Below, piece after piece: positions 1 to 5,354 of a stretch of DNA of 7,421 nt; the first letter of the stretch is position 1; every line of letters begins with the position of its first letter. The translations under genes were made by a program, and so were the position numbers. Origin of the DNA: JBHJOF01 sp050330055 (lineage in GTDB: Bacteria > Pseudomonadota > Alphaproteobacteria > Kiloniellales > JAKSDN01); the NCBI GenBank assembly GCA_050330055.1, contig JBHJOF010000182.1, positions 1 to 7,421 of the forward strand, given 5' to 3'. The notes below the pieces were generated by a model. It worked only from the letters and a program-made list of their open reading frames with translations, searched no databases and had not been told where the DNA came from.

Positions 1-1281
1 CTGAAGCAGGAGATCGGCCTGCCGATCCACTTCCACACCCACGACACCAGCGGCCTCTCGGCGGCCAGCGTGCTGGCGGCGGCCGAGGCCGGCGTCGATG
101 CGGCCGACGCCGCGGTCGACGCCATGAGCGGGCTCACCTCACAGCCCAACCTGGGCTCGATCGTCGAGGCGCTGCGCGGCGGGCCGCGCGACACCGGCCT
201 CGACCGCGAGGCCCTGCGCACGCTTTCGTCCTACTGGGAGACGGTGCGGCGCAACTATCTCGCCTTCGAGAGCGAGATGCGGGCCGGTGCCGCCTCGGTC
301 TACGAGCACGGCATGCCCGGCGGCCAGTACACCAACCTTCGCGAGCAGGCGCGCGGTCTCGGCCTGGAGCGGCGCTGGCCGGCGGTCGAGAAGGCCTACG
401 CCGAGGTCAACCGCCTGTTCGGCGACATCGTCAAGGTGACTCCGGTCTCCAAGGCGGTCGGCGACATGGCGCTCATGATGGTGACCAACGACCTCACGCC
501 CGAGGAGGTGCTCGAGCCGGCGCGCGACATCACCTTTCCGGCCTCGGTGGTGCAGCTCTTCAACGGCGAGGTCGGCCAGCCGCACGGCGGCTTCCCCGAG
601 TCGCTGCAGCGCAAGATCCTGAAGGGCCAGAACCCGATCACCGTGCGGCCCGGCGCCGTCCTGCCGCCGGCCGACCTGGAGGCGGCGCGGCGCGAGGCCG
701 AGCAGAAGCTGCGGCGCCAGATCGACGACCGTGAGCTCGCCTCGTATCTCATGTATCCGGGCGTCTTCATCGACTACGCCAAGCACCGGCGGCAGTACGG
801 CGACGTCAGCCTGCTGCCGACGCCGGTCTTCTTCTACGGCATGCAGCCGGGCGAGGAGACGGCGGTCGACATCGAGCGCGGCAAGACCCTGATCATCACC
901 AAGCTGGCCACCGGCGAGCCGGACAGCGAGGGCCAGCGCACGCTGTTCTTCGAGCTCAACGGCCAGCCGCGCACGGTCAAGGTGGCGGACCGCAGGCTGG
1001 AGTCGGCCGGCCGGGCGCACCGCAAGGCCGACGAGGCCGAGCCGGGCCAGATCGGCGCGCCGATGCCCGGCCTGATCGTCAGCATCTCGGCCAGCGCCGG
1101 GCAGCGCGTCGCGCAGGGCGACCGGCTCTTCACCATGGAGGCCATGAAGATGGAGACCGCGGTCTACGCCGAGCAGGCCGGCACGGTCAGCGAGATCGTC
1201 GCCCCGGTCGGCACCCGCGTCGAGCCGCACGACCTGGTGCTGGTGCTCGAAGTGGAGGCAGAGGCCGCGGCGGCCGAGTGA
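1..1281 (+). CDS. pyc: Pyruvate carboxylase, C-terminal part (5' end outside window)
   Basis: The reading frame is open from base 1, so the gene begins upstream; 426 residues remain of an enzyme usually about 1,150 long. It adds CO2 to pyruvate to make oxaloacetate, refilling the TCA cycle in the cytoplasm. The fragment starts inside the carboxyltransferase domain: HFHTHDTSG at residues 10-18 carries the His-x-His pair that binds the catalytic metal in this family. GMPGGQYTNL at 104-113 is a pyruvate carboxylase/oxaloacetate decarboxylase signature. The linker and PYC/OADA region follow, then a biotinyl domain at about 350-420 with EAMKMET, whose Lys383 (bases 1147-1149) is the biotinylated residue. 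The biotin carboxylase domain must lie upstream. Because carboxyltransferase and biotinyl domains are in one chain, pyruvate carboxylase fits better than a split decarboxylase subunit. Nothing looks broken. The first internal ATG/CTG candidates are not the true start. Confidence 0.96.
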   Translation: MKQEIGLPIHFHTHDTSGLSAASVLAAAEAGVDAADAAVDAMSGLTSQPNLGSIVEALRGGPRDTGLDREALRTLSSYWETVRRNYLAFESEMRAGAASVYEHGMPGGQYTNLREQARGLGLERRWPAVEKAYAEVNRLFGDIVKVTPVSKAVGDMALMMVTNDLTPEEVLEPARDITFPASVVQLFNGEVGQPHGGFPESLQRKILKGQNPITVRPGAVLPPADLEAARREAEQKLRRQIDDRELASYLMYPGVFIDYAKHRRQYGDVSLLPTPVFFYGMQPGEETAVDIERGKTLIITKLATGEPDSEGQRTLFFELNGQPRTVKVADRRLESAGRAHRKADEAEPGQIGAPMPGLIVSISASAGQRVAQGDRLFTMEAMKMETAVYAEQAGTVSEIVAPVGTRVEPHDLVLVLEVEAEAAAAE

Positions 1282-1314
1282 GGCTTGCAGACGACATTAG
1301 CAACACACTCCGCC

Positions 1315-1406
1315 GTCGTCCCGGGGCTTGTCCCCGGGACCCATTGGCGTCAGCGGCCGAGTAGACGGATAGGGCATTGGGTCCCGGCAACAAGTGCCGG
1401 GACGAC
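1315..1406. repeat. Pair of facing hairpin repeats (REP-like)
   Basis: Two 32-base arms, 1315-1346 and 1375-1406, are inverted copies of each other (27 of 32 match) around a 28-base spacer. Each arm is itself a hairpin with an 8-bp stem and a CTTGT loop when read in the same sense; in the left arm the stem is 1319-1326 with 1332-1339. Four of the five differences are paired changes inside the stems (GG/CC in one arm, CA/TG in the other), so both hairpins stay perfect. This type of CCCGGG-CTTGT-CCCGGG element is common between genes in alphaproteobacteria. It lies 33 bases after the pyruvate carboxylase stop and could end or stabilise that transcript, but there is no T-run. Confidence 0.8.
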
Positions 1407-1473
1407 AGTTTGGCTATGGCCAGGGCGAACCTCGCCTGCATGAGGCTGGCGCAGCATTCCGTGACGCCTAGCA

Positions 1474-1854
1474 CTAACTCCACTCGTTCACCGGGCCGGC
1501 GAAGCTTGGCGGGCTCTGCGGCACGACGCAGAAGCGGTGGCCGCTCGGCGCCTCCATCACCCACCAGTCCTTGATGTGCTCGAGGCGCTTGGCGCCGAGC
1601 TTCTCCAGCCGCGCGACCTCGGCCTCGACGTCGTCGGTCTTGATGTCGAGGTGGACGCGGCTCGGGTGGTCGACCTTCTGCAGCAGCAATTGGAGCTCGC
1701 CCGGCGCGGTCTTAAGGCCCGCGTAGTGTTGAAAGCCGGGATCATCATAGCGCTGTATTGTGCGGCCAAGCGCTTGGCTCCAGAAGGCCATGTCCCTGTC
1801 GAAATCATCGGTCAGACAGTCGATCACCAGCGCGCCCAGGCGGCTCTTATGCAT
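1474..1854 (-). CDS. VOC family (glyoxalase-like) protein
   Basis: A 126-residue single-domain protein with the vicinal oxygen chelate fold. Visible marks are the N-terminal strand and helix (ALVIDCLTDD, then DRDMAFWSQALG at about 20-30), the central RVHLDIKTDDVEAEVARLEKLGA at 66-88, and the final strand WWVMEAPSGHRFCVV at 97-111, which matches the usual ending of Glyoxalase_6-type domains. His68 and Glu101 are at positions that often bind metal or contact substrate, but I cannot show that it is an enzyme. The start is ATG at 1854-1852, supported by a strong ribosome site GGAGGA (1861-1866) seven bases upstream. The frame stays open further upstream only because it runs antisense-shifted through the hydrolase gene. 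It overlaps the hydrolase stop by 8 bases (ATGCATAA), so the two are translationally coupled and should share a pathway. The substrate is unknown. Confidence 0.85.
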   Translation of the reverse strand: MHKSRLGALVIDCLTDDFDRDMAFWSQALGRTIQRYDDPGFQHYAGLKTAPGELQLLLQKVDHPSRVHLDIKTDDVEAEVARLEKLGAKRLEHIKDWWVMEAPSGHRFCVVPQSPPSFAGPVNEWS

Positions 1855-2713
1855 GTCGGATCCTCCGGTCTTGTGCGGGTTGCTCGCTTTCGGGCGCCGC
1901 CAGGAACGGCAGCAGCGCCGCGACGATGGATTCCGGCGCGTCCTCCTGTACCAGGTGCCCGGCGTCCGGCACGGCGACGAAGCGGGAGCCCGGAATCGTC
2001 GCATGCAGCTGCCGGCCGCGCTCTATCGGGATCCACTGATCGTCTTCGCCCCAGAGGATCAGCGTCGGCGTGACAATCTCGCCGTAGCGGCCCTCCACCT
2101 CGTCAGTGTAGGCCTGGTCCATCTGGGCGATCTGCCGGTAGAAGGCGGGCTGTCCGGCCTCGCCGAGCCAGGGCGCGACGTAAGAGGCAAGCTCCGCGTC
2201 GGTCATGCGCCGCCTGACCGCATCACGTATGTAGGCGGGCACGACGGCCGCGTGGATGTAGCCAGGGAGGCCGTCGAAGGCGGCCGTGTGCTGGCGCACG
2301 TGCCGCACGAAGGGCGAGCCCCAGGGCGCCACCGCGACCGGGTCGATCAGGGTGATGCTGCGATAGGCCCGGCCGTTCAGCAGATGACTGCGCAGCACCG
2401 TGGCGCCGCCGAAGTCATGGCCGACGATGTCCGGCGCCGCGAGCCCCCAGTGCTCGAGCAGCGCGGCCAGCACCTCGTTCTGCACGCCGAGGGAAACGTC
2501 CTGCCCCGCGCGCTTCTCGGACTGGCCATAGCCCAGCAGGTCGTAGACGTGCACCCGCCGCTCGCGGGCCAGCAGCGGCGCAATGCGGCGCCAGACGGTC
2601 GAGGAGAAGGGCGTGCCGTGCACCAGGACGATCGGCGGGCCGTCACCCAGGATGTCGTAGGCCACCGAGCCGCCTGAGACGGCGAAGCGGCGCGACAGGG
2701 TCCAGCTGTGCAT
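1847..2713 (-). CDS. Alpha/beta hydrolase with Asp nucleophile (dehalogenase/epoxide hydrolase-like)
   Basis: A 288-residue alpha/beta hydrolase, normal length for the family. HGTP at 32-35 is the oxyanion-hole motif. The nucleophile elbow is GHDFGG at 98-103, with Asp100 where esterases have Ser. WGEDDQWIP at 221-229 supplies the acid (probably Asp225) and DAGH at 250-253 the histidine. An Asp nucleophile with HGxP is typical of haloalkane and fluoroacetate dehalogenases and epoxide hydrolases; there is a cap region at about 130-210. The residues that would tell these activities apart (halide-binding Trp or ring-opening Tyr in the cap) cannot be assigned by eye, so no substrate is claimed. 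Start: ATG at 2713-2711 with AAGGA nine bases upstream; a TTG at 2788 would add 25 unlike residues and is less likely. It is the first gene of an operon with the VOC gene and is divergent from the CGNR regulator gene. Confidence 0.88.
   Translation of the reverse strand: MHSWTLSRRFAVSGGSVAYDILGDGPPIVLVHGTPFSSTVWRRIAPLLARERRVHVYDLLGYGQSEKRAGQDVSLGVQNEVLAALLEHWGLAAPDIVGHDFGGATVLRSHLLNGRAYRSITLIDPVAVAPWGSPFVRHVRQHTAAFDGLPGYIHAAVVPAYIRDAVRRRMTDAELASYVAPWLGEAGQPAFYRQIAQMDQAYTDEVEGRYGEIVTPTLILWGEDDQWIPIERGRQLHATIPGSRFVAVPDAGHLVQEDAPESIVAALLPFLAAPESEQPAQDRRIRHA
1861..1866 (-). promoter_or_regulatory. Ribosome binding site of the VOC gene
   Basis: On the minus strand this reads GGAGGA, seven bases before the ATG. 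It lies inside the last codons of the hydrolase gene and fixes the VOC start at 1854 rather than the longer open frame. Confidence 0.8.
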
Positions 2714-2790
2714 AGCTAAGAGTCCTTGTATCCAGTCCAGGCGCGGTACACTGGGATTGCCATCAGCGCCCTTCGCGCCTATAACCAATG

Positions 2791-2825
2791 AAACTAGTTT
2801 TGATAGTCAGAATAGTGGTTCTGAC
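2791..2825. promoter_or_regulatory. Palindromic operator candidate between hydrolase and CGNR genes
   Basis: In the 148-base gap between the divergent genes, GTCAGAA (2806-2812) and TTCTGAC (2819-2825) form a perfect 7-6-7 inverted repeat. Just beside it is the perfect 10-base palindrome AAACTAGTTT (2791-2800). This AT-rich patch stands out from its GC-rich surroundings and lies about 40 bases before the CGNR start. It is a likely binding site for a dimeric regulator, possibly the CGNR protein. A TTGATA -35-like box (2800-2805) is present but no convincing -10 at the right distance was seen on either strand. Confidence 0.5.
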
Positions 2826-2861
2826 GCCCTATCCAGTCAAGTGATTTTTGAAGGTTAGAAG

Positions 2862-3506
2862 ATGGCCGACGGGGAAAAGCCCCGAACCTGGGAGTCCGAC
2901 AGCTTCGTCGGCGGCGCCCTGTGCCTCGATTTCGCCAACACGGTGGGCGGCACGCACAAGGAGCGCGCGCCGGACTACCTGCGGAGCTATGCGGACCTCC
3001 TCGCCTGGGGCCGCGCTGCCGGCGCCGTCGAGGCGGTCGACGCGGCGTTTCTGGAATGGCGCGCCGAGCGCGAGCCGGAGCGAGCGGCGCAGGCCCTCGC
3101 GCGGGCGCTCGAACTCCGGGAGGCGATCTATCGCCTCCTGTCGGCCAAGGCGGCCGGCGTCCCCGCCGACGACGCCGACCTCGCCAGCCTGAACCGGGCC
3201 GTCCTGCGCGGCCTGGAGCATGCGGCGATCGAGCCGGAGGGCGCGGGCTTCGCCTGGCGCTGGGCGGGCGACGCCGACGACCTGGAGCGCCCGCTCTGGC
3301 CGGTCCTGCGCTCGGCCATGGCGCTCATGACCGGGCCGGAGCTCGCCCTGCTGCGCGAGTGCGGCCGCTGCTCCTGGCTGTTCCTCGACCGCAGCAAGAA
3401 CAAGCGCCGCCGCTGGTGCAAGATGGAGGCCTGCGGCAACCGCGCGAAGTCGCAGCGGCACTATCGGCGCGCCACTGGACGTGGCGCTTCGAGCCGCACC
3501 TCTTAG
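2862..3506 (+). CDS. CGNR zinc-finger (ABATE-domain) putative transcription regulator
   Basis: A 214-residue protein with two parts. The N-terminal ABATE-like domain begins with FVGGALCLDFANTVGG at about 15-30, a hallmark of the family. The C-terminal CGNR zinc finger spans about 164-203: Cys167 and Cys170 (CGRC), then Cys186 (WCKMEAC) and Cys191 of CGNR, which together make a four-Cys zinc site. It is followed by a basic AKSQRHYRR stretch suited to nucleic acid binding. The family is described as putative stress-induced transcription regulators; few members have been studied, so the role is inferred. The start is ATG at 2862 with GAAGG eight bases upstream. The gene is divergent from the hydrolase operon across a palindrome, so it may regulate that operon and itself. 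The last 11 residues are a low-complexity basic tail. Confidence 0.88.
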   Translation: MADGEKPRTWESDSFVGGALCLDFANTVGGTHKERAPDYLRSYADLLAWGRAAGAVEAVDAAFLEWRAEREPERAAQALARALELREAIYRLLSAKAAGVPADDADLASLNRAVLRGLEHAAIEPEGAGFAWRWAGDADDLERPLWPVLRSAMALMTGPELALLRECGRCSWLFLDRSKNKRRRWCKMEACGNRAKSQRHYRRATGRGASSRTS

Positions 3507-3571
3507 GGCCGGCGACAAAGGTGGGTAACGAGCTCCGCTCCGGTCTAGGCGCTGATGCAGCGAATGGATGC

Positions 3572-3823
3572 TCAGCTGTCGCGCTGTAACAACTGATCAA
3601 GCATCTCCTCGCTCAAACCCTTGGCTTGCGCTTCCCGGTGCATCTGCTCGACGGTTTGCGGCAGCCGAAGACACGCTGTGCCGCGCATGCGTTCGTAGTC
3701 ATTCACCGACATCAGGACAGCCACAGGGCGGCCGTTCCTCGTCACGGTCACTGGCTCGTGCTGAACCGCGTCCAAGAGCTGGCCAAAGCGGTTCCGGGCT
3801 TCGAAGGCCGACATCCTGCGCAT
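3572..3823 (-). CDS. Phd/YefM family antitoxin (no toxin seen)
   Basis: An 83-residue protein with the Phd/YefM N-terminal domain: MSAFEARNRFGQLLDAVQ at 4-21, then PVTVTRNGRPVAVLMSVNDYERM at 24-46, the usual DNA-binding and dimer core. Residues 50-83 form a charged helical tail, where Phd-type proteins bind and neutralise their toxin. In its usual setting the toxin gene (Doc, PIN-domain or RelE/ParE type) follows directly. Here the next gene downstream, 65 bases on, is the convergent CGNR gene, and upstream there is only non-coding DNA before the ArsR promoter. It therefore looks like a solitary antitoxin or the remains of a system. The start is ATG at 3823; a second ATG at 3814 is equally close to the domain, and neither has a clear ribosome site. 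Confidence 0.82.
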   Translation of the reverse strand: MRRMSAFEARNRFGQLLDAVQHEPVTVTRNGRPVAVLMSVNDYERMRGTACLRLPQTVEQMHREAQAKGLSEEMLDQLLQRDS

Positions 3824-3912
3824 CCGGCCATTACAGCGATCTCGACCGCCTCATGCCACTGGATTTCGGCTGCAGCGCACCATGCACGGCCCGGCCCTTG
3901 CGTCCGCGGGCC

Positions 3913-3941
3913 TTGACTCCTGCGCCAGGCGTCCCTATTTT
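3913..3941 (+). promoter_or_regulatory. Sigma70-like promoter of the arsR-SRPBCC operon
   Basis: TTGACT (3913-3918) and TATTTT (3936-3941) sit exactly 17 bases apart, matching the -35 and -10 consensus at 5 of 6 and 4 of 6 positions. Transcription would start near 3948, giving a leader of about 30 bases before the ATG at 3979. Confidence 0.6.
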
Positions 3942-3968
3942 ACCGAAAGGTTATTTAACCAAACGGTT
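3941..3968. promoter_or_regulatory. Tandem operator sites for the ArsR-type repressor
   Basis: Two inverted repeats of the form [A/T]ACC-N4-GGTT follow one another: 3941-3952 (TACC GAAA GGTT) and 3957-3968 (AACC AAAC GGTT), with centres 16 bases apart. They overlap the last -10 base and the expected start of transcription, the classic place for a repressor. The inner halves also form GGTTA-TT-TAACC (3949-3960). The adjacent ArsR-type protein is the obvious candidate to bind here; this is inferred from position and symmetry. Confidence 0.55.
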
Positions 3969-3978
3969 CTATACTGCC

Positions 3979-4338
3979 ATGTCCGACCGCCTCAGCAGCA
4001 CCTTCGCGGCCCTGGCCGATCCGACGCGGCGGGCGATCCTGGCGCGGCTCGCCCTGGGCGAGGCCACGGTGACGGAGCTGGCGGCGCCCTTTGACATGAG
4101 CCTTCCGGCCGTCTCCAAGCACCTCAAGGTGCTGGAGCGCGCCGGCCTGATCACGCGCGGCCGCACGGCGCAGTGGCGGCCCTGCCGCATCGAGCCCGGC
4201 GCCTTCCGCGAGGTCGACGCCTGGCTCGAGGACTACCGGCGCCTCTGGGAGGCGCGCTTCGATCGCCTGGACGACTACCTGAGAGACCTGCAAGCCAAAC
4301 AAAGCAAGGGAAAGCGAGATGACCGCGAGGCTGAGTAA
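3979..4338 (+). CDS. ArsR family HTH transcriptional regulator
   Basis: A 119-residue winged-helix repressor. FAALADPTRRAILARL at 9-24 is the family's opening helix, TVTELAAPFDMSLPAVSKHLKVLERAGLI at 30-58 is the helix-turn-helix with SLPAVSKHLKVL as recognition helix, and TRGRTAQWRPCRI forms the wing. The ELCVCDL-type metal box is absent and there is only one Cys (69), so it is not a heavy-metal sensor of the classic kind; it resembles the SdpR-like ArsR proteins that precede SRPBCC genes. The start is ATG at 3979: the frame is open upstream, but only as a shadow of the antitoxin gene, and the promoter lies in between. No clear ribosome site is present. Its last 20 bases overlap the SRPBCC gene in another frame, so the two are coupled. 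Autorepression is likely from the two operator-like sites. Confidence 0.92.
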   Translation: MSDRLSSTFAALADPTRRAILARLALGEATVTELAAPFDMSLPAVSKHLKVLERAGLITRGRTAQWRPCRIEPGAFREVDAWLEDYRRLWEARFDRLDDYLRDLQAKQSKGKRDDREAE

Positions 4339-5305
4339 AGTGGAAACCGGCAGCGACCGCGAAATCGTGCTGACGCGCCTGTTCGACGCGCCGCGCGAGC
4401 TGGTGTTCGAGGCCTGGAGCGATCCGGCGCAGCTGGCGCAGTGGTGGGGGCCGGACGGCTTCACCACCACGACCCACACGATGGACCTGCGGCCGGGCGG
4501 CGTGTGGCGCTTCGTCATGCACGGCCCCGACGGCCGCGACTACCCGAACAAGGTCACCTACATCGAGGTCGAGCGCCCGTCGCGGCTGGTCTACAGGCAG
4601 GGCGGGGAGGAGGATCTCGAGGACATCCAGTTCCACGTCACGGTGACGTTCGAGGCGCAGGGCGGCAAGACCAAGGTGACGCTGCGCTCGGTCTTCCCGA
4701 GTGCCGCGGCGCGCGACCGCGTGGTCAAGGACTACGACGCCATCGAGGGTGGCAGGCAGCACTTGGCCCGCCTGGCCGGATACCTGGAGACCATGGCACA
4801 GGACCGCGGCACGTCTCACGAGTTTTCCATCACGCGGACCTTCGATGCGCCGCGCGACCTGGTGTGGCGGGCCTGGAGCGAGGCCGAGCGCCTGGCGCAG
4901 TGGTGGGGGCCGAAGGGCTTCGTCACCAGCATCAAGACGCTCGCGTTCCGGCCGGGCGGCATCTTTCACTACCGCATGGACTCGAGCGGCGGCCAGGTCA
5001 TGTGGGGCCGCTTCGTCTATCGCGAGATCGTCGCACCGGAGCGGATCGTCTACGTCAACGCCTTCTCCGACGCGGCGGGCGCGATGACGCGGGCGCCCTT
5101 CGCCGGCACCTGGCCGCTCGAGATGCTGACGACGGTGACCTTCGTCGAGCAGGGCGGCAAGACGACGGTGGCGCTGACCGTGCGGGCGATCAACGCGACG
5201 GCAGAGGAGCGCGCGACCTTCGAGGACGGCTTCAAGTCGATGGAGGGCGGCTTCGGCGCAACCTTCGACCAGCTCGCCAAGTACTTGGCGCAGTCGCGAG
5301 ACTGA
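4319..5305 (+). CDS. Fused double SRPBCC/AHSA1-domain protein
   Basis: A 328-residue protein made of two AHSA1-type SRPBCC domains, about 14-157 and 167-324. Each opens with the same pattern (LTRLFDAPRELVFEAWSD at 19-36, ITRTFDAPRDLVWRAWSE at 171-188), has QWWGP (41-45 and 194-198) and RPGG (58-61 and 211-214), and has a QGGKT turn (114-118 and 278-282). Family members are normally single domains of 140-170 residues that bind hydrophobic ligands in a deep pocket; many sit behind an ArsR gene, and their ligands are mostly unknown. The start is ATG at 4319 with AAGGGA (4306-4311) upstream. ArsR overlaps its first 20 bases. The linker holds ETMAQDRGTSHE at 157-168; its ATG at 4794 may be the old start of a separate second gene. 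There is no stop or frameshift at the junction. Confidence 0.92.
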   Translation: MTARLSKVETGSDREIVLTRLFDAPRELVFEAWSDPAQLAQWWGPDGFTTTTHTMDLRPGGVWRFVMHGPDGRDYPNKVTYIEVERPSRLVYRQGGEEDLEDIQFHVTVTFEAQGGKTKVTLRSVFPSAAARDRVVKDYDAIEGGRQHLARLAGYLETMAQDRGTSHEFSITRTFDAPRDLVWRAWSEAERLAQWWGPKGFVTSIKTLAFRPGGIFHYRMDSSGGQVMWGRFVYREIVAPERIVYVNAFSDAAGAMTRAPFAGTWPLEMLTTVTFVEQGGKTTVALTVRAINATAEERATFEDGFKSMEGGFGATFDQLAKYLAQSRD

Positions 5306-5315
5306 TAGGACGACC

Positions 5316-5354
5316 GGACGTGCGGCGGCGTCAGGCCGGCGTCGCCGCACGTCC
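5316..5354. terminator. Long hairpin between convergent genes
   Basis: GGACGTGCGGCG (5316-5327) pairs perfectly with CGCCGCACGTCC (5343-5354), and the pairing extends a further five or so base pairs with wobbles, leaving a very small loop. It sits in the 25-base gap between the SRPBCC and LysR genes and covers the LysR stop codon. No T-run follows on either strand, so it may be a two-way terminator of weak type or a transcript-end protector. Confidence 0.5.

Noticed and set aside
139..1230. 363-codon open frame antisense to pyruvate carboxylase
   Set aside because: It is an artefact of high GC: rich in Arg, Leu, Asp and Val with no domain pattern, while the + strand frame has clear motifs. 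Similar long antisense frames at 4151-5365, 5484-6308 and 6315-7178 were rejected for the same reason.
1315..1406. CRISPR or tRNA-like structure in the repeat pair
   Set aside because: There are only two units in inverted orientation, with no regular spacers and no cloverleaf.
1760..2677. 305-codon + strand frame across the hydrolase gene
   Set aside because: It is the shadow of the minus-strand hydrolase, which has a complete set of catalytic motifs and a ribosome site.
1847..2713. Naming the hydrolase a haloalkane or fluoroacetate dehalogenase
   Set aside because: The Asp nucleophile fits, but halide-binding residues cannot be assigned by eye and epoxide hydrolases share the same motifs.
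3568..3978. Upstream extension of the ArsR frame
   Set aside because: It only mirrors the antitoxin gene and non-coding DNA, and crosses the promoter; the ArsR domain starts right after the ATG at 3979.
3824..3978. Search for a toxin gene upstream of the antitoxin
   Set aside because: Both strands were read; the minus strand has stops and no toxin-like pattern, and the stretch is explained by the ArsR promoter and operators.
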